From assembly GCF_009834365.1 (NCBI RefSeq), contig NZ_CP041348.1:1174501-1238500 (forward strand): DNA of 64,000 bases, read 5' to 3'. The stretch is from Komagataeibacter xylinus (GTDB lineage Bacteria; Pseudomonadota; Alphaproteobacteria; Acetobacterales; Acetobacteraceae). Made by a program: the position numbers and the translations under genes. The first letter of the stretch is position 1. Every line of letters starts with the position of its first letter. Below are positions 63,308 through 64,000 of this stretch, piece by piece. A model generated the notes under the pieces. That model was not told the DNA's origin. It made no database searches and worked only from the letters and a program-made list of their open reading frames with translations.

Positions 63308-63909
63308 ACGCTCTCCACATATTTTGCAATGACATCGACTTCGATGTTCACGGCGTCGCCTGGCTTCAGGCTGCCAAGGGTGGTGTGTTCCCACGTGTGC
63401 GGGATGATCATCAGGGCGATGCGGAATGTGTCTGCATCGCAGCCATCCTCACCCGGTGCGCCTACTTCGTTCAGGGTGAGGCTGATGCCATCGATGGTGA
63501 TGGAGCCTTTCTCGACCAGATAGCGGCGCAGCCGGGCGGGAATGGTGAAGGTGATGTGCCGCGCCTCGCCATCCTCGCGCACGGCGAGCAGGCGGCCCGT
63601 GCCATCGACATGGCCCTGCACGATATGGCCCGACAGCCGTGTTGCGGGGGTGACCGCGCGTTCGAGGTTGACGGTGTGCCCGGCATCAATGCGGCCAAGC
63701 GCGGTGCGGTCCAGCGTCTCGGAACTGATGAAGAAGGTGGCCGTGCCTTTCGCATCAAAGGAGGTCACGGTCAGGCACACGCCATTGACGGCAATGCTCT
63801 CGCCAAGGGCAAGGTCGGTCATGCCCGTCTGCACCGTTATGTCCAGATCCCGGTCAAGCCGCCGCGCGGCGCTGACCTGTCCCTGGTGCTCGATAATGCC
63901 AGAAAACAT
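63292..63909 (-). CDS. ribE: Riboflavin synthase alpha chain
   Basis: Dismutates two lumazines to riboflavin (205 aa). MFSGIIEHQGQVSAARR opens the first barrel, and SIAVNGVCLTVTSFDAKGT is its conserved block. GHIVQGHVDGTGRL opens the second barrel, followed by KGSITIDGISLTLNEV. Both repeats have their SxxxNGxCLT-type signature. AAGGAG precedes the ATG. It lies directly downstream of the partial gene at the right edge. Confidence 0.95.
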
Positions 63910-63918
63910 GCTTACTCC

Positions 63919-64000
63919 TTATGCGGCGGCAAGTTCGGGGAACAGGCGCAGCGGTGTGACGTCGCCTTCGCGCACACGCACGCCGTATTGGTCCGTGCCA
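63919..64000 (-). CDS. C-terminal fragment of an upstream gene (possibly ribD)
   Basis: The last 26 codons and stop of a gene entering from the right edge; the visible product ends REGDVTPLRLFPELAAA. The 9 bp gap to ribE implies one operon. ribD is the expected gene there because it is the missing riboflavin step, but the fragment is too short to recognise the family. Confidence 0.45.
   Translation of the reverse strand, partial: GTDQYGVRVREGDVTPLRLFPELAAA

Overview
The window is GC-rich alphaproteobacterial chromosome and reads as an acetic acid bacterium (Acetobacteraceae, most like Komagataeibacter/Gluconacetobacter). Four things point there: a complete pqqABCDE operon for the dehydrogenase cofactor PQQ, hopanoid genes of the hpnN/hpnL type, an FNR-type regulator next to ompW and hemN, and an incomplete (regulatory) phosphotransferase system. 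There is no phage, transposase gene or CRISPR array. Genus is inferred, not proven.

Layout. 1-1.9 kb: dnaK (cut by the window edge) and grpE on the minus strand, with heat-shock-type promoter matches. 2.1-4.6 kb: ChvI/ChvG two-component system. 4.6-7.8 kb: pqqABCDE on the minus strand, whose 3' end overlaps chvG. 8-9.4 kb: AI-2E-type permease. 9.4-13.9 kb: an FNR module (fnr, a small GNAT-like protein, ompW, hemN, a putative 2OG oxygenase) with two perfect FNR boxes. 14-17.5 kb: etfQO, etfB, etfA. 17.5-20.5 kb: small protein, a candidate small RNA, MATE pump, degenerate RmlC-like protein. 20.7-24.2 kb: tRNA-Ala, maf, a highly structured GTAC-rich intergenic region that I propose is the chromosomal origin oriC, then hemE, a HAD phosphatase and hemJ. 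24.2-25.7 kb: DUF2501, YggT, tRNA-Ala, RidA. 25.8-32.1 kb: hprK, rapZ, EIIA, HPr, EI, pabB, pabC in one tight operon. 32.3-34.8 kb: purH and a two-repeat periplasmic protein. 34.9-37.5 kb: the ATP synthase Fo operon (atpI, B, E, F', F). 37.5-39.9 kb: glycosyltransferase pair. 40-46.5 kb: porin, small proteins, a TPP-riboswitch-controlled thiamine-precursor binding protein, an orphan cytochrome b, a second DUF2501-like protein, tRNA-Arg. 46.7-51.6 kb: RND pump, SDR, gmk. 51.8-57.3 kb: Bcr/CflA pump, mlaEF, radA, yigZ, DUF3297. 57.4-61.4 kb: hpnN, hpnL. 61.4-64 kb: riboflavin operon ribH, ribBA, ribE and the tail of an upstream gene.

Themes. Respiratory physiology is prominent: PQQ, ETF/ETF-QO, cytochrome b, ATP synthase, haem synthesis (hemE, hemJ, hemN) and an oxygen-sensing regulator. 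Envelope homeostasis is also well represented (hopanoid transport, Mla, porin, ArnT-like transferase, ChvGI).

The most unusual content is non-coding. About ten copies of a roughly 80 bp palindromic repeat family, each folding into one or two A/T-tipped hairpins between inverted ends, sit in intergenic spaces, often within a few bases of a stop codon. A different 115 bp palindromic element supplies the stop codons of both flanking convergent genes. The maf-hemE spacer holds 15 GTAC tetramers and several perfect inverted repeats. A candidate small RNA with promoter, three hairpins and terminator lies before the MATE gene.
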